Source of the DNA: Ostreibacterium oceani
Lineage (GTDB): Bacteria; Pseudomonadota; Gammaproteobacteria; Cardiobacteriales; Ostreibacteriaceae
Assembly (NCBI RefSeq): GCF_009362845.1
Contig: NZ_WHNW01000001.1
Location: forward strand, 207,889-271,888
Direction: 5' to 3'
Length of the DNA stretch: 64,000 nt
Below the pieces are notes generated by a model that saw nothing but the letters and a program-made list of their open reading frames with translations, did no database searches and was not told the DNA's origin. The position numbers were made by a program, and so were the translations under genes. This document shows positions 8,943 through 16,441 of this stretch, piece by piece. Numbering within the stretch: position 1 is the stretch's first letter; each line of letters begins with the position of its first letter.

Positions 8943-8974
8943 CCTAAGCGTCAAATCGCCTAAGCGTTAAATCA
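8943..8974 (-). repeat. Tandem 16-bp repeat downstream of the dnaN stop
   Basis: CCTAAGCGTCAAATCG at 8943-8958 followed by CCTAAGCGTTAAATCA at 8959-8974, about 27 bp past the dnaN stop. Confidence 0.7.
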
Positions 8975-9000
8975 AATTAGGCAACAACAAATTAGCTAAT

Positions 9001-10098
9001 TTAAATATTCATCGGCATCAACACATACCGTGCGTTGTCATTTTCGGTATCGTAAATCAAGCTACTGCTTTGGCTATCTGTCACCGACATGGTGACGTTG
9101 TCATGGCTTAGTGCATCCAAAATATCAACCAAATAATTAATATTAAATGCAATTCTCATATTTTCGCCATCGTAATTCATGTCGATTTTATCCTCGGCCA
9201 TTTCGTTATCCATATTTTTGGCAGACAAATGCAACGTCCAAGGAGAAAAAGACAATGACACACCAGAGCCATACTCATTCGACAAGATTTTAGCGCGTTG
9301 TAGTGCGGTTTTTAGGGTCGCTTTGGGAATAATTGCTGGATTCTCTGACAAACTCGGAATCACGGATTCATAGGCGGGGTACTCGGCGTTAATCAACGCT
9401 GATGTCATTTCAACCTGCTGATAACAAAACTGAATGTGCGTATCCGACAATTCAATTTTTAACGAATCAGATTCACCCGATAACCAGTTGATGATTTCTC
9501 CGATGGCTTTTTTGGGGATAATCACCTTTCTATCGGTGATATCTGAGTTATTTTCAATCTCTGCAATCGATAATCGATGGCCGTCTGTTGACACCGCAAT
9601 AATCGCCGAGGGGGTAAAGTGCAACAAAAGTCCGTTGAGGTAATGGCGAACATCATTGGTCGCCATCGAAAACTTAACGCGGCTCAACAAATCAACCAAC
9701 TGCACCGCTGGCAATTCAAACTGTTGCTCAAATTCATAACGCTCTGGTAAAGGGTAATCTTCGACGGGCAACGTCACCAACTGAAACTTACTGCTGCCTG
9801 CCTGTACATAGAGCACATTATCTGTTTGGTGAAAGACCACATCCGTCTCGCTAGATAGTGAGCGGACAATATCAAATAACTTTTGCGCGGTGACGGTCGT
9901 TTCACCATTTTCCTCAACCGTTGCAGCAACCGAGCCTGCAATCGTCATTTCGTTGTCGAATCCCACCAATTCAATACGGTCGTCAACCGCACGAATCAAT
10001 ACATTGGTGCGGATTTTTTGTGGGCTTTTTTTCTCGACAATATTATTGACGCGACTCAATAAAGCAAATAATTCTGATTTTTTACTGCTAAATCTCAT
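9001..10098 (-). CDS. dnaN: DNA polymerase III beta subunit (sliding clamp)
   Basis: Processivity clamp that encircles DNA at the replication fork. The 365 residues are essentially the E. coli length. It starts MRFSSKKSELFALLSRVNNI, has three clamp repeats (about 1-120, 128-245, 246-365), and ends with the YVLMPMNI tail typical of the family. The ribosome site GGAAAA precedes the ATG. It lies 200 bp downstream of dnaA on the same strand, the conserved dnaA-dnaN order. No recF or gyrB follows; instead a gene on the opposite strand converges on it. Confidence 0.96.
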   Translation of the reverse strand: MRFSSKKSELFALLSRVNNIVEKKSPQKIRTNVLIRAVDDRIELVGFDNEMTIAGSVAATVEENGETTVTAQKLFDIVRSLSSETDVVFHQTDNVLYVQAGSSKFQLVTLPVEDYPLPERYEFEQQFELPAVQLVDLLSRVKFSMATNDVRHYLNGLLLHFTPSAIIAVSTDGHRLSIAEIENNSDITDRKVIIPKKAIGEIINWLSGESDSLKIELSDTHIQFCYQQVEMTSALINAEYPAYESVIPSLSENPAIIPKATLKTALQRAKILSNEYGSGVSLSFSPWTLHLSAKNMDNEMAEDKIDMNYDGENMRIAFNINYLVDILDALSHDNVTMSVTDSQSSSLIYDTENDNARYVLMPMNI

Positions 10099-10273
10099 GG
10101 TAGTTTTCCTAAAATAATCATTGTTGCTGTGTAGTGTATCGTAAAAACACCATCAAATAAACGGGTTAATGGTCGATTTTATTAATACATTTCTAATGGG
10201 TTGGTAATGGGTCAATAATGGGCTGCCAATGGGCTACTAGTGAGCTACTAGCGGGTTGCGGCGTGTCACTCAG

Positions 10274-10307
10274 CCTTTGCTAACTGGTCACCTTTGCTAA
10301 CTGGTCA
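10274..10307 (-). repeat. Exact tandem 17-bp duplication spanning the dnaA stop
   Basis: CCTTTGCTAACTGGTCA occurs at 10274-10290 and again at 10291-10307 with no mismatch. The dnaA stop (TAG on the minus strand, 10297-10299) lies in one copy, so the other supplies a second TAG just downstream. Confidence 0.9.
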
Positions 10308-11598
10308 ACGTGGTAATCAAATTTGTCATATCTTCGCGGATGCGCGGGTCAGAATTTTTCATTTCATCAATTTTTTTCACCGCGTGCATCACAGTAGTGT
10401 GATCGCGGTCAAAGGCATCACCAATGTCAGGTAACGACAAATTCGTCAGCTGCTTGGCAATCGCCATCGCCACTTGCCTTGGTCTAGCGACCGAGGCTTT
10501 GCGGCTCTTAGATTTGATGTCTGATACCTTGATATGGTAATAATTAGCCACTGTTTTTTGAATATTATCAACGCTAATCTGGCGTTGCTGCGCATTTAAG
10601 ATATCGCGCAATGCCATCTTGGCCAAATCAATAGTCGCAGGTTGGTTATTAAATTGTGACAAGGCGAACACGCTATTTAGCGCCCCTTCTAAATCCCGCA
10701 CGTGTGAACGCACTTTTTCGGCGATGAAAAACGCCACTTTGTCATCTAGTTCAAAGGCAATCATCGCGGCTTTCTTTTTCAAAATCGCCACTCGCGTTTC
10801 TAGATCGGGGGGTTCGACCGCAACGGAAAGCCCAGCACCAAACCGAGATTTAAGCCTTTCTTCGAGGTTTTCAACGTCCTTGGGGTATTTGTCGCACGTC
10901 AGTACGACTTGGCTACGCGAACTCAATAGCGTATTAAACAGATGGAAAAACTCCTCTTGGGACTTTTCTTTGCCAGCAATAAACTGCACATCGTCAACCA
11001 GCAATACATCGACTGCACGGTAGTGTTTTTTAAAGGCATCTATCTTGCCCTGTGAAATGGCATTAACCATTTCTGCCACGAATTGTTCAGCCGTTTGGTA
11101 AACGACTTTTTTCTTGGGGTTAATCGATTTGATTTGGTTACCGATGGCATGCATCAAATGCGACTTGCCTAACCCTGTCGAGCCATAAATCAATAGCGGA
11201 TTGAAACTGCCATTCGGGTTATTGGCGACGCCCAAAGCAGATTTCGCCGCGATTTGGTTCGATGCACCTTCGACATAGCTATCAAAGGTAAACGTTGGGT
11301 TTAATGCACTGATGTACTTATCTTCGGCTTTACTCTGGCGTGGCGCGTCAAACAGCGTCGCTGGCGAGCCCAGTTTTACCGTAATCGTGACCTGCGAATC
11401 GATTTTTTTTGCGACTAACTCAATCGTCTGAATAAATCGCTTGTTGACTTCATCACAAACAAATTTATTGGGTGCATAAAGGATTAGTTCATTTTGCTTA
11501 CTCAGCGCTTCTAGGGGCATGAGCCACCGAGAAACATCCTCTTCGTTTACGACAGTCGTTAGATTTTCCAGACAACTATCCCACAATGCATCAGACAT
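10297..11598 (-). CDS. dnaA: Chromosomal replication initiator DnaA
   Basis: AAA+ initiator that binds DnaA boxes and melts oriC. The 433 residues comprise domain I (1-85), a short linker, AAA+ domain III with Walker A GSTGLGKS at 139-146 and Walker B VLLVDD near 198-203 followed by QFIAGKEKSQEEFFHLFN, and domain IV with the DnaA signature FDRDHTTVMHAVKKI. It is somewhat shorter than E. coli DnaA (467) because the linker is compact. dnaN follows downstream and sucD lies upstream. No cluster of TTATCCACA-type boxes is visible either side. Confidence 0.96.
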   Translation of the reverse strand: MSDALWDSCLENLTTVVNEEDVSRWLMPLEALSKQNELILYAPNKFVCDEVNKRFIQTIELVAKKIDSQVTITVKLGSPATLFDAPRQSKAEDKYISALNPTFTFDSYVEGASNQIAAKSALGVANNPNGSFNPLLIYGSTGLGKSHLMHAIGNQIKSINPKKKVVYQTAEQFVAEMVNAISQGKIDAFKKHYRAVDVLLVDDVQFIAGKEKSQEEFFHLFNTLLSSRSQVVLTCDKYPKDVENLEERLKSRFGAGLSVAVEPPDLETRVAILKKKAAMIAFELDDKVAFFIAEKVRSHVRDLEGALNSVFALSQFNNQPATIDLAKMALRDILNAQQRQISVDNIQKTVANYYHIKVSDIKSKSRKASVARPRQVAMAIAKQLTNLSLPDIGDAFDRDHTTVMHAVKKIDEMKNSDPRIREDMTNLITTLTS

Positions 11599-11995
11599 AT
11601 ATTTTCCTAAAATTGATTTATCTTACGCCGGCTCTTGGCTGGCGATGCAATACGATGGGGTGATATTGATTTATTATAATGAGTAGTGGTACCCTACGGT
11701 TAGTGGTAGGGAGCGTTATTATAACGAGTCAACGCTTGGCTGACTATTGTTAATTGCATTAAATCGTCGATTGGGTACCTGCCAGTCATTGAGCGACGTC
11801 ATTGAGCGCAGTCATTTAGTAAAGTCATTTAGCAAAGCAATCACCAAAACATGACGCTAACAACAAAGCCATCGACAACAAAGCCACCAATAATAAGCCG
11901 ATTAAGGGTAACGATTAAAGGGCAAAAACTAAGGGTAAAGGCTAAGGGCAATCTTCGGCACGCACGGGGCGCACGCGCCGAAAATTAACGAGACG
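11599..11995. other. Intergenic region upstream of dnaA, no gene seen
   Basis: About 400 bp between dnaA and the sucD stop. It holds A+T-rich sequence next to dnaA, the inverted repeat ACCCTACGG/TTAGTGGTAGGG near 11690-11712, and imperfect iterations of AGTCATT(G/T)AGC near 11784-11836. AAGGGTAA/AAGGGCAA-type words recur at 11905-11950. A GC-rich partial hairpin near 11953-11985 may end sucD transcription. I see no good DnaA-box cluster, so it is not called as oriC. Confidence 0.5.
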
Positions 11996-12868
11996 TTAAT
12001 TGCCTGAGGCTTCCTTAATGGCTTGTCCCAAATCAGCGGGTGAACGAACGGTTCGTACACCAGCAGCCTCTAACGCTTTAAATTTATCTGCCGCTGTTCC
12101 TTTACCACCAGCGATAATCGCACCGGCATGCCCCATACGCTTTCCTGGGGGCGCGGTCACGCCCGCAATATAAGCGACGACGGGTTTGGTCACGTTAGAT
12201 TGAATAAACTCAGCCGCTTGTTCTTCGGCTGACCCACCAATCTCACCCACCATGATGATGGATTTTGTCGCCTCATCGTTTTGAAACGCGGATAACACAT
12301 CGATAAAGTTGGTGCCATTAATTGGATCACCACCGATGCCGACACAGGTGGATTGCCCCAAACCAATACTCGTTGTTTGGTGAACCGCTTCATACGTCAA
12401 CGTGCCTGAGCGAGAAACAATCCCGACAGAGCCTTTCAAATGGATATGGCCTGGCATAATACCGATTTTACATTCGTCTGGCGTAATCACGCCAGGGCAG
12501 TTCGGCCCGACTAAGCGAACGCCTGTACCCCGTAGCGCACTTTTGACCTTCATCATATCCAGCACAGGGATGCCTTCGGTAATACAGATAACCATCTCAA
12601 TGCCTGCATCGGCGGCTTCTAGGATTGAATCCGCCGCAAACGGCGGTGGTACAAAAATGACCGAAGCATTCGCGCCAGTTGCTGAAACCGCCTCGGCGCA
12701 ACTATTGAAAACAGGTCGGTCTAGGTGAACTTGTCCGCCTTTACCGGGGGTGACACCACCGACAATTTGCGTGCCATAGGCGATACATTGCTCGGCATGA
12801 AACGTACCCTGAGAGCCTGTAAAACCCTGTACAATGACCTTTGTATCTTTGTTGATATAAATACTCAT
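11996..12868 (-). CDS. sucD: Succinyl-CoA synthetase alpha subunit
   Basis: Alpha subunit of the TCA-cycle enzyme that couples succinyl-CoA cleavage to nucleotide phosphorylation. The 290-residue length is standard. It has the N-terminal CoA-binding Rossmann domain ([17 protein letters not shown]), GPNCPG at 121-126, and the phosphohistidine loop GHAGAI with His247. It starts 14 bp after sucC on the minus strand, so the pair forms one operon. The 2-oxoglutarate dehydrogenase genes often next to sucCD are not here. Confidence 0.96.
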   Translation of the reverse strand: MSIYINKDTKVIVQGFTGSQGTFHAEQCIAYGTQIVGGVTPGKGGQVHLDRPVFNSCAEAVSATGANASVIFVPPPFAADSILEAADAGIEMVICITEGIPVLDMMKVKSALRGTGVRLVGPNCPGVITPDECKIGIMPGHIHLKGSVGIVSRSGTLTYEAVHQTTSIGLGQSTCVGIGGDPINGTNFIDVLSAFQNDEATKSIIMVGEIGGSAEEQAAEFIQSNVTKPVVAYIAGVTAPPGKRMGHAGAIIAGGKGTAADKFKALEAAGVRTVRSPADLGQAIKEASGN

Positions 12869-12882
12869 GATAGCTCCTCAGA

Positions 12883-14046
12883 TTATTGGTTGGCTGCCGC
12901 AACGACAGCTTGCGCGGCTTTGGTTAGATTTTCTTCGGCCTGAATATTAAGCCCTGATTGTGCAATCATTTCACGCCCTTTTTCGACATTTGTCCCTTGC
13001 AGGCGCACGACTACTGGCACTGACAGTCCGACTTCTTTCGCGGCGGTAATGATGCCCTCGGCAATCAAGTCACAGCGCACGATACCACCAAAAATATTGA
13101 CAAAAATTGCATTCACTTTATCCGATGACAAAATGAGTTTAAAGGCTTTGGTGACGCGTTCTGCCGTTGCACCACCACCCACATCAAGGAAATTAGCGGG
13201 GTCGCCACCGTGTAGCTTCACAATATCCATCGTCGCCATCGCAAGCCCTGCGCCGTTGACCATACAACCAATCGTGCCATCTAGGGCAACATAGTTTAGC
13301 TCGGCTTCTGCCGCTTCTGCTTCACGGCTGTCTTCTTGAGACGCATCGCGCATTTCAGCGATATCAGGATGGCGATATAGTGCGTTGCCATCGATGCCTA
13401 CTTTGCCGTCCAGCGCCAATAAATTGCCTTCGCCCGTGACAATCAAGGGGTTAATTTCAATTAGCTCAAAATCTTTGGCCAAAAACAACTGATACAAGCC
13501 ATTCATGACCTTGACTAAATGTGAGGTTTGCGCCTTGTCCAGCCCCATTGCAAAACCTAAACGGCGACCAATATACGGCTGAAAACCAGACGCCACAGGC
13601 ACATGCACAGTAATGATTTTTTCTGGTGTTTTTTCAGCGACCTCTTCGATATCCATGCCGCCCTCAGACGACCCGATAAACGTAACGGATTGGCTTTCGC
13701 GGTCGACGACTGCCGACAAGTAAAGCTCGTTCGCAATGTCTAGCCCCTCTTCGATCAACACTGAATTAATGGGCAAAGCAACGCCACCCGACTGAAAGGT
13801 CGTCAAGGTATGTCCAAGCATTCCCTCGGCAAATGTCTTGACCTCATCAAGCGATTTTGCCACTTTGACACCGCCTGCTTTGCCTCGGCCACCTGCGTGG
13901 ACCTGCGCTTTGACTACGGCAATTTCGCCACCGAGTTCTTTGGCTGCAGCGACGGCCTCATCAACCGTTGTTGCGACGATACCGCGTGGTGTTGGCACAC
14001 CATATGAACGAAAAAGTGATTTCGCTTGATATTCATGAACATTCAT
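12883..14046 (-). CDS. sucC: Succinyl-CoA synthetase beta subunit (ADP-forming)
   Basis: Beta subunit that binds nucleotide and succinate. The 387 residues match the family. It opens [20 protein letters not shown], has an ATP-grasp fold with [17 protein letters not shown] at about 45-61, [10 protein letters not shown] and [12 protein letters not shown]-type segments, and the C-terminal flavodoxin-like domain with [16 protein letters not shown]. First gene of the sucCD operon, facing away from a 409-bp spacer shared with the FAD oxidoreductase. Confidence 0.96.
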   Translation of the reverse strand: MNVHEYQAKSLFRSYGVPTPRGIVATTVDEAVAAAKELGGEIAVVKAQVHAGGRGKAGGVKVAKSLDEVKTFAEGMLGHTLTTFQSGGVALPINSVLIEEGLDIANELYLSAVVDRESQSVTFIGSSEGGMDIEEVAEKTPEKIITVHVPVASGFQPYIGRRLGFAMGLDKAQTSHLVKVMNGLYQLFLAKDFELIEINPLIVTGEGNLLALDGKVGIDGNALYRHPDIAEMRDASQEDSREAEAAEAELNYVALDGTIGCMVNGAGLAMATMDIVKLHGGDPANFLDVGGGATAERVTKAFKLILSSDKVNAIFVNIFGGIVRCDLIAEGIITAAKEVGLSVPVVVRLQGTNVEKGREMIAQSGLNIQAEENLTKAAQAVVAAANQ

Positions 14047-14455
14047 CAGTAATTCCTGCCTATGTTTTAGTGTTAATTAAATTGTTTAATTCAAGATGCC
14101 TTGTATTGACCTTTGTTGTATTAGATGGCTGTTTTTTTGCTACTGCTTTTTTGCTACTTTTTGTTGCAGTCTATGCTAAATGTGCCGCAATCCCCCACGA
14201 TAAACCTACGATACCACCTTGGCTAATGAGCCAATAGATGACTTAACAGCCAGTTAACAACAGGTTAATTTAACAGATTAATTTGGCGCGAAAATACGGT
14301 AAAAATGCGACATTAACCTGGCAATAGCCTGACAATACCAGAGCAATTTTAGCACAAAATAGTCTTTTTTTAGCAGTAAATCTTTTGTGTGTGTCCTTGC
14401 TGACTATGTGTGATTAGCCCTATAATACGGGTTTTATGCTTTTGGGAGCCGCCTT
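14047..14455. other. Divergent spacer between sucC and the FAD oxidoreductase
   Basis: About 409 bp, rich in A+T, without a convincing gene. It should hold the sucCD promoter on the minus strand and does hold a near-consensus plus-strand promoter at 14397-14426. Short iterations (TTTTTTGCTACT, CAGTTAACAACAGGTTAA) are present. Confidence 0.6.
14397..14426 (+). promoter_or_regulatory. Sigma-70 promoter of the FAD oxidoreductase gene
   Basis: TTGCTG at 14397-14402 and a perfect TATAAT at 14421-14426, spacing 18 bp. The expected start near 14433 leaves a leader of about 23 nt. Confidence 0.75.
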
Positions 14456-15502
14456 GTGCACGTGGATTATTTGATTATTGGCCAAGGAATTGCAGGTAGT
14501 TTGTTTGCACACGAGCTCAACCAACACAACCAAACGTTTATTGTCATCGACCAAGGCGCGCACAATGCCAGCAAAACCGCAGCGGGCATCTACAACCCTG
14601 TCGTACTCAAGCGGTTTACGCCCGTATGGCACGCGCAGCAACAAATCCAAGTCGCCCAAAATACCTTTGCCCAGCTATCACAAGCGTTAAACCTGACGCT
14701 AGACTACCCAACGCCAATTTGTCGTATTTTTCACGATGCGATGGAAAAATCCACTTGGTTAGACAAATCCACTCGGCCCGACCTTGCGCCCTATTTGGGC
14801 AAAACACACCCTGCGGGCGCTGCCGCATTGCACACCCCCAACGGCGTTGGCGAGGTCAAATTAAGCGGACGCATTGATGTCAAAGGCTCTTTATCTGCCA
14901 TGAAAGCAACGCTGATGACAAACGCCCAATTACGCATTGCATCATTTGACTACGCTGCATTAACACCAATAGCACAGGGCTGGCGTTATCATGATATCAC
15001 CGCACAGCACGTCGTGTTTTGTGAGGGCTTTGGGCTCAAAGACAATCCATTTTTCAACACGCTACCGCTACAGGGCAATAAAGGCGAAGTGCTACGCATT
15101 TACGCACCCAAATTAAGCCTGACCACGATTGCAAAAGGTGGGGTTTTTATCGCGCCACTACCCGAGGTCGATACCGCAACGTATTTTGTTGGCGCGACCT
15201 ATAACTGGACCGACAAAGATGAGGCGCCTAGCGCTAGCGCCAAAGAAACACTACAACAAAAACTAAACACGCTGATTAAAGTACCATATGAGGTGGTTTC
15301 GCAGACAGCAGGTATCCGCCCAACGGTGATTGACCGCCGCCCACTGCTTGGCGAACACCCAACCCAGCGCGGACTATACGTACTAAACGGACTGGGTACG
15401 CGCGGTGTCATGCTCGGCGCAACGATGGCACAACAGCTCTATGCACATATTCAAAACAAAACCCCGCTGGATAACGCGGTATCGATTGCGCGGTTTTATT
15501 GA
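14456..15502 (+). CDS. FAD-dependent oxidoreductase, DAO/glycine-oxidase-like fold
   Basis: Flavoprotein of 348 residues. It has an N-terminal Rossmann site (YLIIGQGIAGSLFAHEL, residues 4-20), an AAGIYNPVVLKRFTP segment after it, and a C-terminal FAD-contact stretch TAGIRPTVIDRRPLLGEHP ending in GLGTRGVMLGATMAQQL. These are features of the DAO superfamily that includes ThiO and the MnmC C-terminal domain. The substrate cannot be assigned. The start codon is GTG at 14456, in frame with a GTG two codons later; the upstream GGGAG is a reasonable ribosome site. A near-consensus promoter precedes it. Tandem repeats follow the stop. Confidence 0.85.
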   Translation: MHVDYLIIGQGIAGSLFAHELNQHNQTFIVIDQGAHNASKTAAGIYNPVVLKRFTPVWHAQQQIQVAQNTFAQLSQALNLTLDYPTPICRIFHDAMEKSTWLDKSTRPDLAPYLGKTHPAGAAALHTPNGVGEVKLSGRIDVKGSLSAMKATLMTNAQLRIASFDYAALTPIAQGWRYHDITAQHVVFCEGFGLKDNPFFNTLPLQGNKGEVLRIYAPKLSLTTIAKGGVFIAPLPEVDTATYFVGATYNWTDKDEAPSASAKETLQQKLNTLIKVPYEVVSQTAGIRPTVIDRRPLLGEHPTQRGLYVLNGLGTRGVMLGATMAQQLYAHIQNKTPLDNAVSIARFY

Positions 15503-15503
15503 G

Positions 15504-15545
15504 CGCTGTACAGAAGTCGCCGTACAGAAGCCGCCGTATAGAACC
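15504..15545 (+). repeat. Three 14-bp tandem units after the FAD oxidoreductase stop
   Basis: CGCTGTACAGAAGT, CGCCGTACAGAAGC and CGCCGTATAGAACC follow directly on one another, starting two bases after the TGA. Confidence 0.8.
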
Positions 15546-15645
15546 CTCCGTGCCGCCACATAAAAAATTTCTGTTATTCATTGTTATTTTGGCAAAAATT
15601 CGCTACGCTTTACCTCTAGAAAATAAAACCCATTCGGAGACCATA

Positions 15646-16173
15646 ATGAACCAAGAAAACCCACAAAATCCACAAAATCCCTATGAAACACCGCAGACAG
15701 AAGGGATTAACACCAATCACTTCTCAGCTGACCACGACATGGAGCTCGCCAGTCGCTGGGCGCGTCTAGGTGGTGCAATTATTGATTCGCTTTTACTTGG
15801 TGTTATCTCTATGGCGATTTTTATTCCTTTGGGATTAATTTCATTTGACCCTAACAAGCCTGCCAATCTAGTGGCAACACTTTTTACTTTTATTATTAGC
15901 TTCATACTCTTTGTTTTATTACAAGGTTATTTCCTTAAAAACGAAGGCAAAACCATCGGCAAAAAACTACTAGGCATGAAAATCGTGACGATGGATGGCG
16001 AGTTACCCGATTTTCTGCCACTAATTGGTAAGCGCTATGCCGTATTTTGGGTGGCGTCAATGATTCCTTTCATTGGCGGGTTAATTAGTCTAGTCAATGC
16101 GCTATTCATTTTCCGTGAAGATAAACGCTGTTTACATGACTTACTTGCGGGTACACAGGTCGTCAAAGACTAA
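15646..16173 (+). CDS. RDD-family membrane protein
   Basis: Small inner-membrane protein of 175 residues with the RDD signature ASRWARLGGAIIDSLLLG near 34-51. That helix and others near 45-65, 76-97 and 130-155 give three or four membrane spans. The soluble N-terminus contains repeats of NPQNP. RDD proteins are mostly uncharacterised, and some may act in ion exchange. The open frame extends upstream to 15499, but ATG 15646 has the better ribosome site (CGGAGA) and makes a normal RDD length. A terminator at 16291-16329 follows. Confidence 0.85.
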   Translation: MNQENPQNPQNPYETPQTEGINTNHFSADHDMELASRWARLGGAIIDSLLLGVISMAIFIPLGLISFDPNKPANLVATLFTFIISFILFVLLQGYFLKNEGKTIGKKLLGMKIVTMDGELPDFLPLIGKRYAVFWVASMIPFIGGLISLVNALFIFREDKRCLHDLLAGTQVVKD

Positions 16174-16290
16174 ACGGTAAACAATAAACAAAGCAAACAT
16201 AAAACCCTAAATAATAGTCCTAGTAATCGCGCCTAACAACGCCGTCAACAACAACCGAATAAGCCGCGAGCTAACTATTTCACTTTGATT

Positions 16291-16329
16291 AAATCGCTGG
16301 AAATCATCGGATTTCAAGCGATTTTTTTT
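16291..16329 (+). terminator. Rho-independent terminator upstream of ftsK
   Basis: The stem AAATCGCT..GAAATC pairs with GATTTC..AGCGATTT (one mismatch), with a 4-nt loop and eight Ts at 16322-16329. It ends RDD gene transcription. Confidence 0.85.
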
Positions 16330-16441
16330 GTTTTTTGAGGCAAAAAATGGGATAATCCTCGTCATGCAAAACACCACCTCATTCATTGGTATCTCTCGCA
16401 GTTACCCGCAATAACACACAGACTCACACAGACTAATAACC

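Noticed and set aside
11599-11995. oriC next to dnaA
   Set aside because: No cluster of TTATCCACA or close variants and no clear A+T-rich unwinding array with boxes; the repeats present are of the local iteration type.
15499-15645. Longer N-terminus for the RDD protein
   Set aside because: The extension begins inside the stop region of the preceding gene and covers the tandem repeat; ATG 15646 has a good ribosome site and gives the usual family start.
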